Assembly (NCBI RefSeq): GCF_000281045.1 | Contig: NW_008246100.1 | Coordinates: 418,716-444,540 of the forward strand | Origin: Saprolegnia diclina VS20 | Taxonomy: Eukaryota > Oomycota > Saprolegniomycetes > Saprolegniales > Saprolegniaceae | Direction: 5' to 3' | DNA: 25,825 nt | Shown: piece after piece, positions 1-10,200 of the stretch | Position numbering within the stretch: the first letter of the stretch is position 1 | Layout: the number at the start of each line of letters is the position of its first letter | Made by a program: the position numbers and the translations under genes | The notes under the pieces: generated by a model | What the model was told of the DNA's origin: nothing | Database searches by the model: none | The model's input: only the letters and a program-made list of their open reading frames with translations

Positions 1-184
1 TTTCTCCCTCGTCAAGCTGGCTTTTACCTCGCCGCCTTTACGTCCAACATCGCAGGTTGTCGACATCTACGATCGACTACGCTCTGCAAGCAGTGGGCCA
101 GTCAACTCTACACCTTGAAGCCAAACAAGCCTGCAATAGCCCGTATCGGAAGTAGAACACGGAAAAATGCTCGTAGGGTGGTCC

Positions 185-344
185 TTACTCGAAGATTTTG
201 CCGCCAACGTTGAGCTTGGTCGTCTTGTGCGCCGCGGCAGCGTGGACCTCGAGCCGCCCTTTCTCGGTAGCCTCCGACGTGTGGAGCTCGCACAACCGCC
301 AGAGTCGTGCCAACATCCGTGAAGACCTTGGTGATTTCCGCCAT
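185..344 (-). pseudogene. KCTD/T1 (BTB) domain relic
   Basis: On the minus strand one frame reads HKTTKLNVGGKIFE, the diagnostic first beta-strand of the T1/BTB fold of KCTD proteins. It is very like TIKLNVGGRIFE and TIRLNVGGILFE in the neighbouring gene. After this motif comes GTAAGG, a possible donor, but nothing beyond it (down to position 1) reads as the rest of a T1 domain. A different frame carries a plausible start (ATG at 344, MAEITKVFTDVG). I see no way to join the frames by a normal splice, so this looks like a decayed or fragmentary copy of a T1 module. It could also be an exon of a gene that continues past the left edge of the window. Confidence in the motif is good; confidence in any gene is low. 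Confidence 0.4.
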
Positions 345-546
345 CTTGGCCAAGCCTTGCATCGCACTACACCCTTGCATATGCAAAACCTTTATCCCTT
401 GGACCGACACCAACGTCCACCAAATGCGTCTTTTGACTGTACACGTGGTGAAGGCTAGCGTCGCCTCCACAAAGCGCTACGAGCCAACATCACAACGGTC
501 GAAAATGGTGCAGAACAGAGTCTTGGATGATGGAGAATGATACGTG

Positions 547-2692
547 CTACGCCTCGATCAACGAGTCCATCTGGAGGTAGTTGAGAAGATGGTGGAGTTG
601 CCGGAGGGCCGTGGGGGGGAGCCCCTTGGTGTTGAGCGAACCTTGGCGCAGCGCATCGAGAGCGTACTCGAAGTACGTGGCGTCTTGGTCGATAAAATAG
701 GCGCCTAATGCGATATTTCGTGAGGACTAGAAACAGTGTACATGTTGTTTACCGTCGTCTTCGCGGGGGGTCCAGTGACCTTGGGAAAGCATGGCGCTAA
801 AATACGAGTCGGGCAGCGTCAAGAGTGTTGCGCGACTCGTCTCAAAGAGGATGCCGCCAACGTTGAGGCGGATCGTGTCGTCGGCCACGGCCGCTTGCGC
901 TTGCGTGAGCTTTTGAACTGTGTTGCGGCGTTGCTGGGCCACTCGCAGCGCCGCAACGTCGTCTTCAATGGTCGCTGCCGTGCGGAGGTACTCGTCCAGA
1001 ACCACGTTCATGGCCAAGCGGCGCTGCTCTTCCTGCTGCCGGATCTTCTCGACAGCAACAGCAATCGTCGATGCCTCTGCCGTAGTTCGCGCATCTAGTC
1101 ATGCCAGCTATAAACGAATGTGCATGCACTGGACACGTACTCGAGAAGCTCGAGTTGGGCGCCGCACTCGCTGCTGTCCCAAACGAAAAGCCCACGCCTG
1201 GGGTCGGGGCAGAACCAGACTCAAAGTCGTCACGCCGCATCTGGATGTTGCTATAAGGGTTGCTGCGCTTGGTACTGGGCGCTGGTGTACTCGTGCGACT
1301 GGAGGCGGAGCTGGCGCGGCGGGACGACCGCTTTGGCGAGCTCACCGACGGTTTGGGCTGGAGCACCCACTCCATGCCGAGCACCTGGAGCGTGTACGTG
1401 AGCTGACGCATCGCCGACTCGGAAAGTCCGTCGACGTCCAAGACGCCCGTGCGAAGGTACGCCATGACCCGGTCAAAGTACTTGTAGTTGCCATCGATAA
1501 AGTACGCGCCTAGCCACACCTTTTTCGCTGATACTTTGATATTTGAGGCAGTACCGTCCATATTACGGGGCTGCCACGTCTCGCTCGTCACCATCGCGTA
1601 AAAGAACGAATCAGGGTGCTGCAAGAGGTTGTCTTTGCCCGTCTCAAAGATGCGGCCACCGACGTTGAGCTTGATCGTGCGCGGTGCAGTCGTGGCAGCG
1701 GCGGTGGCCCGCGTCCGTTCGGCCTGCAGCTGCTCGTTGAGAAACCGGAGCTCGGTCAGTGACGCAATAAGGCTGGCTTCGATGCTACCGCATGCGTCGT
1801 GGATCTCACGGAGCGCGACGTCGTCGACGGCCAGTGCGTCACGCAGCCGCTCGATCGTCTTTTCGTGGCTCATGATGCTCAGCGACCGGTTCTCATGGAC
1901 CGACGACCGCGGCGGCGGCGGCGCGCTCTTCATGTGCCCAACGTACCATTCGACAAAGTCGGCGCGCGAGATGCGGTCATCGACGCTGAGCTGCGTCGCC
2001 AGCGCACACAGCTCGGGTGCTGGAAGGACGATACCGGCGTTGGCGAGGAGGGTCGACAAGAGCAATCGCGCGACGTACGTCGGGCTCTTCTCGGGCGCGA
2101 CCGCGTTGAAGATCGCAATCGCTTCGTTCGCCAGCATCTGTACTAGCGTGTCGTCATCGATAGCGGCAGGCGCCGAGTGGGATGTCTTGGCCCTTGGCGT
2201 GGACGCGGAGGGCCGAGTAGTGGCCTTGGACCCGGCACGGCTGCGGCGAGGTGCTGGCGACGTCGTGGACGCTGTCGCACCACTGAAAGGTGTCGTCGTG
2301 CCAAAGACGAACGGCGTCGATGGAGGCGTCGACGTACCAAAGGAAAAGATGCCGCTGCCACCAAGCCCCACCGCCGAGGCCGCTGCAGCCGGAGCTGGCG
2401 CCGCGCTACCGAAGGAGAAGAAACCACTGCCACCAAAGCCGGTCGCCGGTGTTGCCGCAGCTGCACCCCCAAACAAAAAGGGCGCTTCTGGCGTCGCTGG
2501 CGTTGCTGGTGTCGCTGGCGCAGGCGACGGGACATGCATCGCGACCGGGGCCTGGCCCGTCGTCACCGACGGTACACCGCCCAGCCTCGGCGCCGGCACC
2601 GCGCCTCCATCGAGCACAGGAAAGCGAAAGACCGGCGTTCGAGGCGACGGAGGCGACGGCTGGTCTGTGGTTATCGGCGTCTCGGGCGTCAT
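547..2692 (-). CDS. FG-rich protein with two KCTD-type T1/BTB domains
   Basis: Four exons: 2692-1555, 1509-1141, 1094-753 and 704-547, with introns of 45, 46 and 48 nt. The spliced length is 2007 nt, 668 residues, in phase throughout. The start is the first in-frame ATG (MTPETPITT). Residues about 20-140 are Pro/Ala/Thr-rich with nucleoporin-like FG motifs (FLFG, FFSFG, IFSFG, FVFG). Residues about 180-255 include an EF-hand-like segment (DDRISRADFVEWYVGHM). Then come a helical stretch, T1 domain 1 (about 338-430: TIKLNVGGRIFE, then DGAYFIDGNYKYF), a Ser/Arg-rich linker with another FSFG, a coiled coil (about 510-570) and T1 domain 2 (576 to the end: TIRLNVGGILFE, DGAYFIDQDATYF). T1 domains oligomerise; in KCTD proteins they often bind cullin-3. 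Both T1 domains carry an intron at the same point, inside the Gly codon of DGAYF, so the module was duplicated with its intron. The function is unknown. Confidence 0.85.
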
Positions 2693-3043
2693 CGGGCAAG
2701 TTGAAGCTGGTGATGCTCGCAAAGCCCGACTGGCCAGAACAACCGAGCTGCAACGCCCAGCGTACACTATTCCAATTCAATTGACAGATATAGTGTAATA
2801 TTGAAGTCCCTCCAACGGCCCTGGAGAGCACGTGAGAAGCGTCACCTCTTCATAGTTGGGCGAAGATAGGATGCATATTGCAGGATTGTCCAGGGTTGCC
2901 ACAACATCGGCGCGAAAGCAGCGAGAGGAGGTAGGAGCGCAACAGCACGCAGCGTTTGACACCATTTGCGTGCGACCAGATGTACACTATTCAACGCTTT
3001 GCTTGGCCGATCTTCCAAGGTTCTCGCATTCCGCAAGCAGACC
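2693..3043. promoter_or_regulatory. Divergent promoter, double-T1 gene / SGNH esterase
   Basis: This 351-bp stretch has no credible gene and separates two divergently transcribed start codons, so it should hold both promoters. A CACGTG box sits at 2829-2834 and a CCAAT at 2772-2776. The esterase start at 3044 has a strong context (ACCATGGG). No TATA element is obvious. Confidence 0.5.
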
Positions 3044-3747
3044 ATGGGCTACATTGGCGTCAGCGGGGCTCCGCTCATCCTCATGCTGGGCGACTCGATC
3101 ACGGAGATCGCATCGGACCCCCGCCGCCAGGGCTTCCAGGCGCAGCTCATGGCCGACTACGTGCGCAAGGCCGACGTCGTGAACCGGGGCATCTCGGCAT
3201 GGACGACCACGTACACTACCTGCCTGGCATGTCAATGGCTTCTCATACGCACGGTAGAAAGTGGCTGCGCGTGCTCCCCGACCTGATTGCCGAGTGGAAG
3301 AACAAGCAGCCGATGCTTGTCGTGATCTTCCTCGGCGCCAACGATGCGTCGCTGCCGGACGGTCCATCGCACGCCAGCTACGCGTCGATCGCCGACTACA
3401 AGGCCAACCTGCGCCGTCTGATCGCGTCCTTCAGCGACGCGTATCCGCAGTGCAAGTACCTCCTCTTGACGCCGCCGCCCGTCGACAACCGCGCGTGGAG
3501 TCCAGCCGATAAGCTCGACGCGGTCACGGCCATGTACGCAGCCGCCTGCATGGACGTCGCCGGCGAGCTCCAGATTCCAGCCATCGACTTTTACAGCGCA
3601 ATGCATGGGCAATGGGATCTCTTTGGTGACGGCCTCCACTTCAACGCCAAGGGCATGGTACGTGCGCACGAGATGATCACGTCTGCGATCAAGCACGCGT
3701 ACCCGCACATGACGCCCGACGCGCTGCCGTACGAATTTCAAATCTAA
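3044..3747 (+). CDS. SGNH/GDSL-family esterase (IAH1-like)
   Basis: Two exons, 3044-3210 and 3258-3747, around a 47-nt GTACAC...GTAG intron; 218 residues. The start has a strong ACCATGGG context and lies just before the first conserved block. All SGNH blocks are visible: block I GDSIT (nucleophile Ser, about residues 16-20), block II with Gly in NRGISAWTT, block III GAND (oxyanion Asn) and block V DGLHFN (catalytic Asp and His near residue 190). Order, length and the RG(I/F)S context match the isoamyl-acetate hydrolase-like subgroup (yeast IAH1), which hydrolyses short-chain esters. The substrate here is not known. There is no signal peptide or membrane segment, so it is probably cytosolic. 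Splicing restores block II into KWLRVLPDLI, which supports the intron. It converges on the patatin gene, 110 bp away. Confidence 0.92.
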
Positions 3748-3857
3748 TCGCACCAGATAATGTTTCTGCCAGATTGCAATACCACTACCAACCAGATTCA
3801 GACCGTGAAAGGTCATTATTGTTGAATCAGACTAGAATACAAACGGAAGAACGAGTC

Positions 3858-4867
3858 CTACTCGATGGGGTCGGACTTGTAGTAGAAAATCGCTTCGAGC
3901 TCGTGCATGTGGGCAAGCGTGTCGCTGCGGCCCATCTGGAACTGCTCGTACGCCCAGTCCGAGTTGGTCGAGACGAGCACCCAGTGCGGCCAGATCTCAC
4001 GCCACGCGCGGATCTGGAACACGTGCGACGGGAACGCGTCGGCGTGGGGCACCGGCGCGTTGTTGGAGACGCTGCCGTCAATGTACTTTTGGCCGCGAAA
4101 CTCCTTGACCCAGTTGGGGTGGTACAGCGGCACGTGGCCTGAGGTGAGCATGCAGTCGACCATGTCTTCGTTGCACGACCATGACGTAATGAGCTCGTTC
4201 TGGAGGCTCGGCACTTTGGTCACCGAGCAGTAGAAGCGCTTGTCGGCGATTTGATAGGCGTCCGGCGCCAGCGTCTGGAGCATGTGCTCCTTTGTGAGTG
4301 GGATCCACGATCCAAGGCCATGGTACGTCTTGCGCTTCGCGTCGCGGATGAGCGCCATGTTGGGCTCGTGGAAAAACGTTTTGACGTCGAGACCAAGCGC
4401 GAGCACGAGCGCGGGGAAGCACCCGGCCGACGACCCGGAAAAGATCGCCGACGAAAGGTCAAAGTGCTCCTACGCCACCGCCATGGCGCCTTGATTCATA
4501 TCGTTGGCCGAGGTAGTACCTGCACGACAGAGGCGACACCAAGGAGGTAGTTGTAAAAGCCACCGCAGCCGCCAAAGCCGATCTGGACCGGCTCGCCACG
4601 CTTGTAGCTTGGCATGACCCGCGCTCGCTGGACAATTGGATGCTCAATGGGCGCGGCGCCATGGTCCTCTTCGTTGTCGTCGTCAGCAGGCGTCTCGTCC
4701 GCCGTCCAGAACATGTCGAGGCAGCCGGCGGACGGCAGGAGCGACGGGAGGCGACCTGCGAGGTGGCGCATGACCTTCCATACGCCAGTCGCTGACGACT
4801 CGTTGCGCTTGCGCTTGTTGGAGCGCGACGCTTCGGGCGCGTCGTCGCCGGTCCAGAGAGCGTTCAT
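3858..4867 (-). CDS. Patatin-like phospholipase (PNPLA), copy 1
   Basis: Two exons, 4867-4520 and 4469-3858, with a 50-nt GTACTA...GTAG intron; 319 residues. The start is the only in-frame ATG before the conserved part (MNALWTGDD). A basic KRKR and an acidic region occupy about residues 1-85. The lipase core follows: a glycine-rich oxyanion loop (IGFGGCGGFYNY, about 100-111), the nucleophile elbow GSSAG (about 129-133) and the catalytic Asp in YIDGSVSNN. These are the Ser-Asp dyad features of patatin/PNPLA acyl hydrolases, which release fatty acids from phospho- or neutral lipids. No signal peptide is seen. It is a close paralogue of the gene at 5440-6478, arranged head to head with it, but lacks that gene's first intron. 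The lipid substrate is unknown. Confidence 0.9.
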
Positions 4868-5439
4868 GGGCACAGCGGCGCGGGAACGTGGCAAGTGACT
4901 GCGAAGTGTCACCGGACTGCTGGTTCAAACTGCGCAAGGCCATTGGCCAAAATAGTCATGAATCCAGTCTCGTGACGTTCTTTTAACCAATCACATTCGT
5001 TGTCGACTTCAGCATCAGATCCGGCAGCCATTGGCCAGATGGTCGATTATGGCCAATCGTCGTCGGGCCTTGTGCTTAGTAATATATGCTCTCTAAAGTG
5101 CGAGATATTTTATCTCTATTTTTGTATATCCAACAAAATTCCAGTGGCGTTCTTAAGACAGCCCATCAACTTGGTCGCGCAAGCTGCAAGCGCTCGAGCC
5201 CGCTACGCCCGAGACCGGACCGGGTTACGATCGACCGCCGATGCTAGACGCTGGATACACAAGGAGCTATGAGAAGGCTCCGTACCAGTCTTTGATGTGG
5301 TTGGTAGCATCATGCTCGTGTTTTTACATCATTTTAGCCAATGGCATCGCGTTGTCGCTGGCGGTCCACGTGTGCAACACGCAAGGATCGTTGCGCGTTG
5401 CCGAGCTCACTTTTCTCCGAGCCCCTCGCCGCCTCCATC
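4868..5439. promoter_or_regulatory. Shared promoter of the patatin pair, five CCAAT boxes
   Basis: This 572-bp divergent intergenic region contains CCAAT pentamers at 4987-4991, 5053-5057 and 5338-5342 on the plus strand, and ATTGG (the same box inverted) at 4942-4946 and 5030-5034. Three sit in a near-identical context, GCCATTGGCCA (twice) or GCCAATGGC. CCAAT is the NF-Y recognition core, and clusters in both orientations are typical of bidirectional promoters. An AT-rich stretch lies at about 5080-5130. Any role in co-regulation is inference. Confidence 0.55.
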
Positions 5440-6478
5440 ATGGACGCTCTCTGGACCGACGACAGCCGCCCGTCGCACAAGCGCAAGCGCGACGCCAGCG
5501 ACGACGCCAACCCGGTCTGGAAGTACGTCGCTTCGACGCTCCAGGTACGGATGGGCTCTGATGCTACGGTACCATGCGCAGTTGACCCGATCGCATGTAG
5601 AAGCGCGTGCGTGTCCCGACCTATGTGCCGTTTGCGTCAACGCTCAATGCGTTCTGGGCCGGTGACAACGACGACAAGGAGGCGGTCGAGGAAGCGAGCG
5701 TCGAAGTCCCGCGCCCACTCGGCGTTCGCGTCGAGCCGACGCACGCCCGTGGCGCCACGGTGCAGATTGGTTTTGGCGGCTGTGGCGGCTTTTACAACTA
5801 CCACTTGGGCATTGCGTCCGTCTTGCAGGTACCGCCTACGTCCTTGACACCACGCACGGACGCCTTGTTGCGTAGGAGCACTTTGACTTGACCAACTGTG
5901 TCTTCTCGGGCGCGTCGGCTGGCTGCTTTCCAGCGCTCGTGCTTGCGCTCGGCCGCGACGTCAAGTCATTCTTCTACGGCCCGAACCTCACGCTGGTCCA
6001 AGACGCGAATGAAAAGACATTTTACGGCCTTCGCGACTGGATTCCGCTCACGAAGGAGCATGTACTCAAGACGCTGGCGCCGGACGCGTACACGCGCGTC
6101 GACAACAAGTTTTTCGTGTCGATCACGCACGTCCCGAGCCTCGCGAACGAGCTCGTGACGACCTTTACGTCCAACGAAGACATGGTCGAGTGCATCCTTG
6201 CGTCCGGGCACGTGCCCATCTACACGAACGAAGTGCTCAAGCCGTACCGCGGGCAAAAGTACGTCGACGGCTGCGTCTCCAACAACTGGCCCGTCCCGCA
6301 CGGCGACGACCACCCGTCGCACGTCTTTCAGATCTACCACTGGCGCACGATCTGGCCGCACTGGTGCCTCATCTCGACCAATACGGAGTGGGCGATAACG
6401 CAGTTCCAGTGGGGACGCGACGATGCGCTCGCTCATATACACGAGATTGAAGCGCTGCTCCACTACAAGACGCAGTAG
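5440..6478 (+). CDS. Patatin-like phospholipase (PNPLA), copy 2
   Basis: Three exons, 5440-5544, 5601-5828 and 5876-6478, with introns of 56 and 47 nt (both GTAC...GTAG, both phase 0); 311 residues. It begins MDALWTDD, parallel to MNALWTGDD in copy 1, followed by KRKR. The core shows the oxyanion loop IGFGGCGGFYNY, the nucleophile elbow GASAG and the catalytic Asp in YVDGCVSNN. The second intron is at exactly the same place as the single intron of copy 1 (VLQ|EHFDL). The first intron (TLQ|KRVRV) is unique to this copy. The function is presumably the same Ser-Asp acyl hydrolase activity. Its 3' end is 51 bp from the convergent zinc-ribbon gene. Confidence 0.9.
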
Positions 6479-6529
6479 ACTCTCGTATCGTTGCATGTAC
6501 TAGTACACGCGGTGTCGTATTCGGTTTTA

Positions 6530-6872
6530 CTACATGTCCATGTAGCCGTTGGGCGTGAAGTCAATGACGCCCTGTGCACACACATCAGCGATCTTGGGAA
6601 GAGGAGGAAGCGTCGATTACCTGCTGGCTCAAGTCCAAGACGCGCGTCGTCATGTCCTCATCGAGCTCGCACTGCACGGCGATCGTGCGCGTGAGTGGCA
6701 CGCCGCATGTGCACACCTTCTTGAGGTTGCCGCATGTGATGCACTTGTAGTTGGCGGGCTGGTACGGGCACACGTGGCCCTTCTTGGGCTCGCCGCAGCG
6801 CGAGCAGCGGTAGTTGCCGCGGTTGCGCTTGTCCGTCTCGGCGGTCGCCTCGTCGGCGCCTGGCATATTCAT
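6530..6872 (-). CDS. Small zinc-ribbon protein
   Basis: Two exons, 6872-6621 and 6571-6530, with a 49-nt GTAATC...ACAG intron; 97 residues. The short second exon supplies GVIDFTPNGYMDM and the stop. Cysteines are arranged as CSRC...GHVC (residues about 22-33) and CITC...CTC (about 42-55), consistent with one or two zinc sites. The stretch CSRCGEPKKGHVC, with its KKGH core, looks like a conserved short zinc module, but I cannot name the family with certainty. The C-terminal tail is acidic. There is no signal peptide or membrane segment. A nucleic-acid- or protein-binding role is likely by analogy only. The gene is convergent with the patatin gene and codirectional with the large GEF gene upstream, separated from it by about 400 bp. 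Confidence 0.8.
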
Positions 6873-7276
6873 GCTACTATGCTACGACCGGCGAGTTGTG
6901 TGACGTGGGAGAGACGCAATCCTTGCAAATTGCTCGAATGGCGTTTCGAGCATTAAAAATATAAAAAAGCAATGCGGCAGTCCAGTCCATGACCAAGACG
7001 ACCGTAAACAAGCGACACACAAAGTGCTAGCACTCCTCGTGTCGTCGTATTGGCAACGAGCAATGTTGCGTGCGGCGTACTGCGCTATGGAAGCGAGCCT
7101 AAGGCCTCGGTCTCGCTATCAAGCGCTTTTTAATGCTCGCACTTCGTGGCAAGCCACGGAGATTGTGCCCCGGGGTCCACGGCGTCATCCGCACTTAAGC
7201 GACCCGCTGTACTTGGCCAAAGCCAATATTGTCTCGACGCAAAACACTAGTTGAATTACTACTCCATAAATACAGC
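6873..7276. other. Intergenic, zinc-ribbon promoter and GEF gene 3' end
   Basis: 404 bp between two minus-strand genes. It must hold the 3' end of the GEF gene and the promoter of the zinc-ribbon gene. It includes an AT-rich run near 6950-6970 (cattaaaaatataaaaaa), about 80-100 bp upstream of the ATG at 6872 and the only TATA-like stretch here. I see no gene in it. Confidence 0.5.
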
Positions 7277-10200
7277 TCACTGGTTGTCGACATCTGCAAT
7301 CCGGGGCTCGACTTCCAGAGACCGCGTAAAGCAAATGTCCTTGGTGGCGAGCTGCAGCGGCGCCGAGAGGTTGTCCTACCGCTGCGTGAGCCTCTCCTAA
7401 TACTGTCGTCGTACCAAGAGCCGCTTGTCGGGGCTAAAGATGTACGGCGTCTTCTGGCACGGTACGACGAGCCGCACCACGTTGGCCGTCAGGCGGATCT
7501 GTCGAGGGTTAGGTACAGGTACATGCCTCCTCTCGCGTACCTTTTTGAAGTTGAGGAGGTCGTTCTGGACGCGGTCTGGGTACTCTTGCGCGACAACGTA
7601 TTGCTGGATGATCAAGCCCAGGTACGGAATGGACGGCACAGCAACCTCTTTGATGAGCTTGTGCAGCGGCCTATATCAACATGAATGCCCGAGCGGCGTG
7701 AAAGAGCAACGAACCGAGCGCCCTTCTCGGTCCACTTTTTGAGCTCTTGCCACAGCGTGCGCACGGCCGGCGGCAAGCGGCCCCACGTCTTCTTCAAGCG
7801 AAACACTGACGAGTCGTTGAGCGCATTCATGATGGCCATGAAGCCGTCGTAGTTGCGCAGAGGACTGAGGCACTTGCCCGCGACCTAGACACCACATGTC
7901 AAGCATCGTTCTATACAGGTAGGATCATTGTACCTTGATGTAATAGCTGAGAATGGCGGCACGGTCGACAACGTCTTCACGCGCCAGAATCTGGTTGACG
8001 ACCCAGAGCGAGCACTAGACACACGATTTCAAAACCACAGTTTTCAAATGCACATGGCGGTACGTGGTTGTGCAAAAGCCGGAGCTTGTCGTAAGCCGGT
8101 GTTGTCGCCGCCGAGCGCTTGGCACAGAGAAGCTCCGAAACTACAATGTACACTAGTGTCAGCACCTGTAACGACACAACGCAAGTCTGACTCGGAATTT
8201 TCTGGAAAAACCAGTGCTGGAGCAGCGTGATTTGGGATGCAACGAGACCCGGATCAATGTCGAGTTGCCTGCACAACCCAATCTCAGATCTCAGATCTCA
8301 GATCGTAGAACAGGACGTACCAGAGGCGCGCGACGCGGTCCAGGACCGAGAAGCGGCGCTTGGACGACGGTGCGACGACCAGCACCTTGCTTCCGCGGTT
8401 TGCCCCCGTCTCGGGGAGCACGCCAGCGATCGCGAGTCGCTCCCGCATCTTTTCGGCGAGGTCCGACGTCGATACCTTGGGCGCGCCGTTCGGCGCATCC
8501 AAGAAGGCCAACGTCGCGGTCGTCGTTTCAAAGTAGGTCGTGAGCGCGCTGTAGTCGCGGTCGCACGGCGCTGTGGTGGCAAACGTCGGGTCTTCGTTGT
8601 TGCACGCTTTGACAAAGGGCGCGATCTGGCGGTACGTGAGCCACTGCAGCACGAGCGGGTCGTTCTGGACGATCGCGGGCAAAAGCGCCTTGATGACGCT
8701 CGAGATCGCATGGCACAGCGGCCACGTCGACGGCATCTGGCTCTGCAGGTGGTTGACCCAAATGTCGAGCGTGTACAGTGCGACGCGGCGCGCAAACGAC
8801 ACGTTCGCTTCCGGTGCGTCAGCCACAAAGGTCTATCACGCCCAATTGATACCTTAATAGCTTGATACAAACCCACCTCGAGGAACCGCAAAATGTCATT
8901 GTAGTCGGTAAAGTGCGTGCCGGCCCAGAGAAAGCTCTCCATGTCGGTCGCATGAAACACGTCGTACTGCACGAGGTACGCGAGGATCGCGGGGACAGTT
9001 CCCGCTTGCAGCTCTTCCTTTCCGTCCGCCGTCGTCTCCACGATAAGGTCCGAGGCCGCGTCGCCAGTCATGACGAGTGCTGTCGAGGTCGGCGGGCTGC
9101 GACTGAGCTCGTCTCGCTTCAGATCCGTCTTGTCTGGGGAGGCACCTAAGGCATTGCATACCATCAAATTGCAGGTCCATCGATGATTCTTAGTTGGACC
9201 TCCGAGAAACGTCGGCTTGGGCTCGAGAAGGGACCCTTGGAACGAGAGGAGGAGGCTTCCGCGCTCGAGGCGGCCGGGTGCGATCGCGGTCGGCAACGTC
9301 GCGGCCGCTTGGCTCGCAATCTCAAAGTACATGGCGGCCGTCTTGCCCGTGATATCGGGCGCGTAAATATCAACTTCCGAGTAGCTCTTGAGAAAGTGGT
9401 AGACGTCCGACCCGCCGTAGATAGCGGCGTAGTGGATCGGCTGGCGGTACATGTTGCAGACATCGCGAACGTTGGCGCGCTCGCTCAGGAGGAGGCGCAC
9501 CGTGTCGAGGACGGCGGCCGTGTCCTTCTGCACGTACCCGCGTGTGACGAGCTGGCCGCGCGCGACCGCCATCATGAGTGGCGTCCAGCCGTCGGTCGAG
9601 CGCGCGTTCACGTCGGCTTTGCCTTCCGACAAGAGCACGCCGCAGGTCGTGAGGCAAGCAATGCTGGCCGCAAAGTGCAAGGGCGTCTCGCCACGGAGCG
9701 AGCGCAGCTCCGTCTCGGCGCCATAGTCAAGGAGCGCTGTCGTGACTTCAGTCTGCCCTTCTTGCGCAGCGCACGCGAGCGCGCAGCAGCCGCGCTGCCA
9801 GTTGCGCGAGTTGATGTTGAGCTGCTTCCCGACCTCGACGAGCGTGTCGACGCCCTCGAGACAGCCTTTGTGGGCCAGCAGCATGAGCGGCGTAAAGCCA
9901 AAGTGGTCGACTTCATCGATGGCGGCGCCGTGACGCACGAGCTTGAGGATGATCTGCCGGACTTTGTCTGGGCTCATGGACGCGACTTTGATGCTCACTT
10001 CTTGGGACGGACCGTCAATGAGCGCGCAGGGGGCGCCGAGCAGGTGCAGCGGGCCGCGCCCGTGGGGGCTCAGCACCTTGGTCTTGGCGCCGTGTTGGAG
10101 CAGGTACGACACCACGTTGACATGGAGGCAGCTCACGGCGATGTGCAGCGGCGTCGTGTCGTCGTCCGAGACGTAGTTGACTTCAGCGCCGTTGGCCAAG

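Noticed and set aside
1629-2798. 389-codon plus-strand open frame
   Set aside because: It is antisense to the FG/T1 coding exon. Ala/Gly/Val-rich text arises from the GC-rich complement, with no domain and no splice context.
4918-4940. T-arm-like GGTTCAAACT, possible tRNA
   Set aside because: No acceptor, D or anticodon stems can be drawn around it.
9146-9199. Possible eleventh intron (54 nt, in frame) in the GEF gene
   Set aside because: The acceptor CTTAG is fine, but the donor GTCCAA is poor and the segment lies in a low-conservation linker, so no family motif decides it. I left it as coding.
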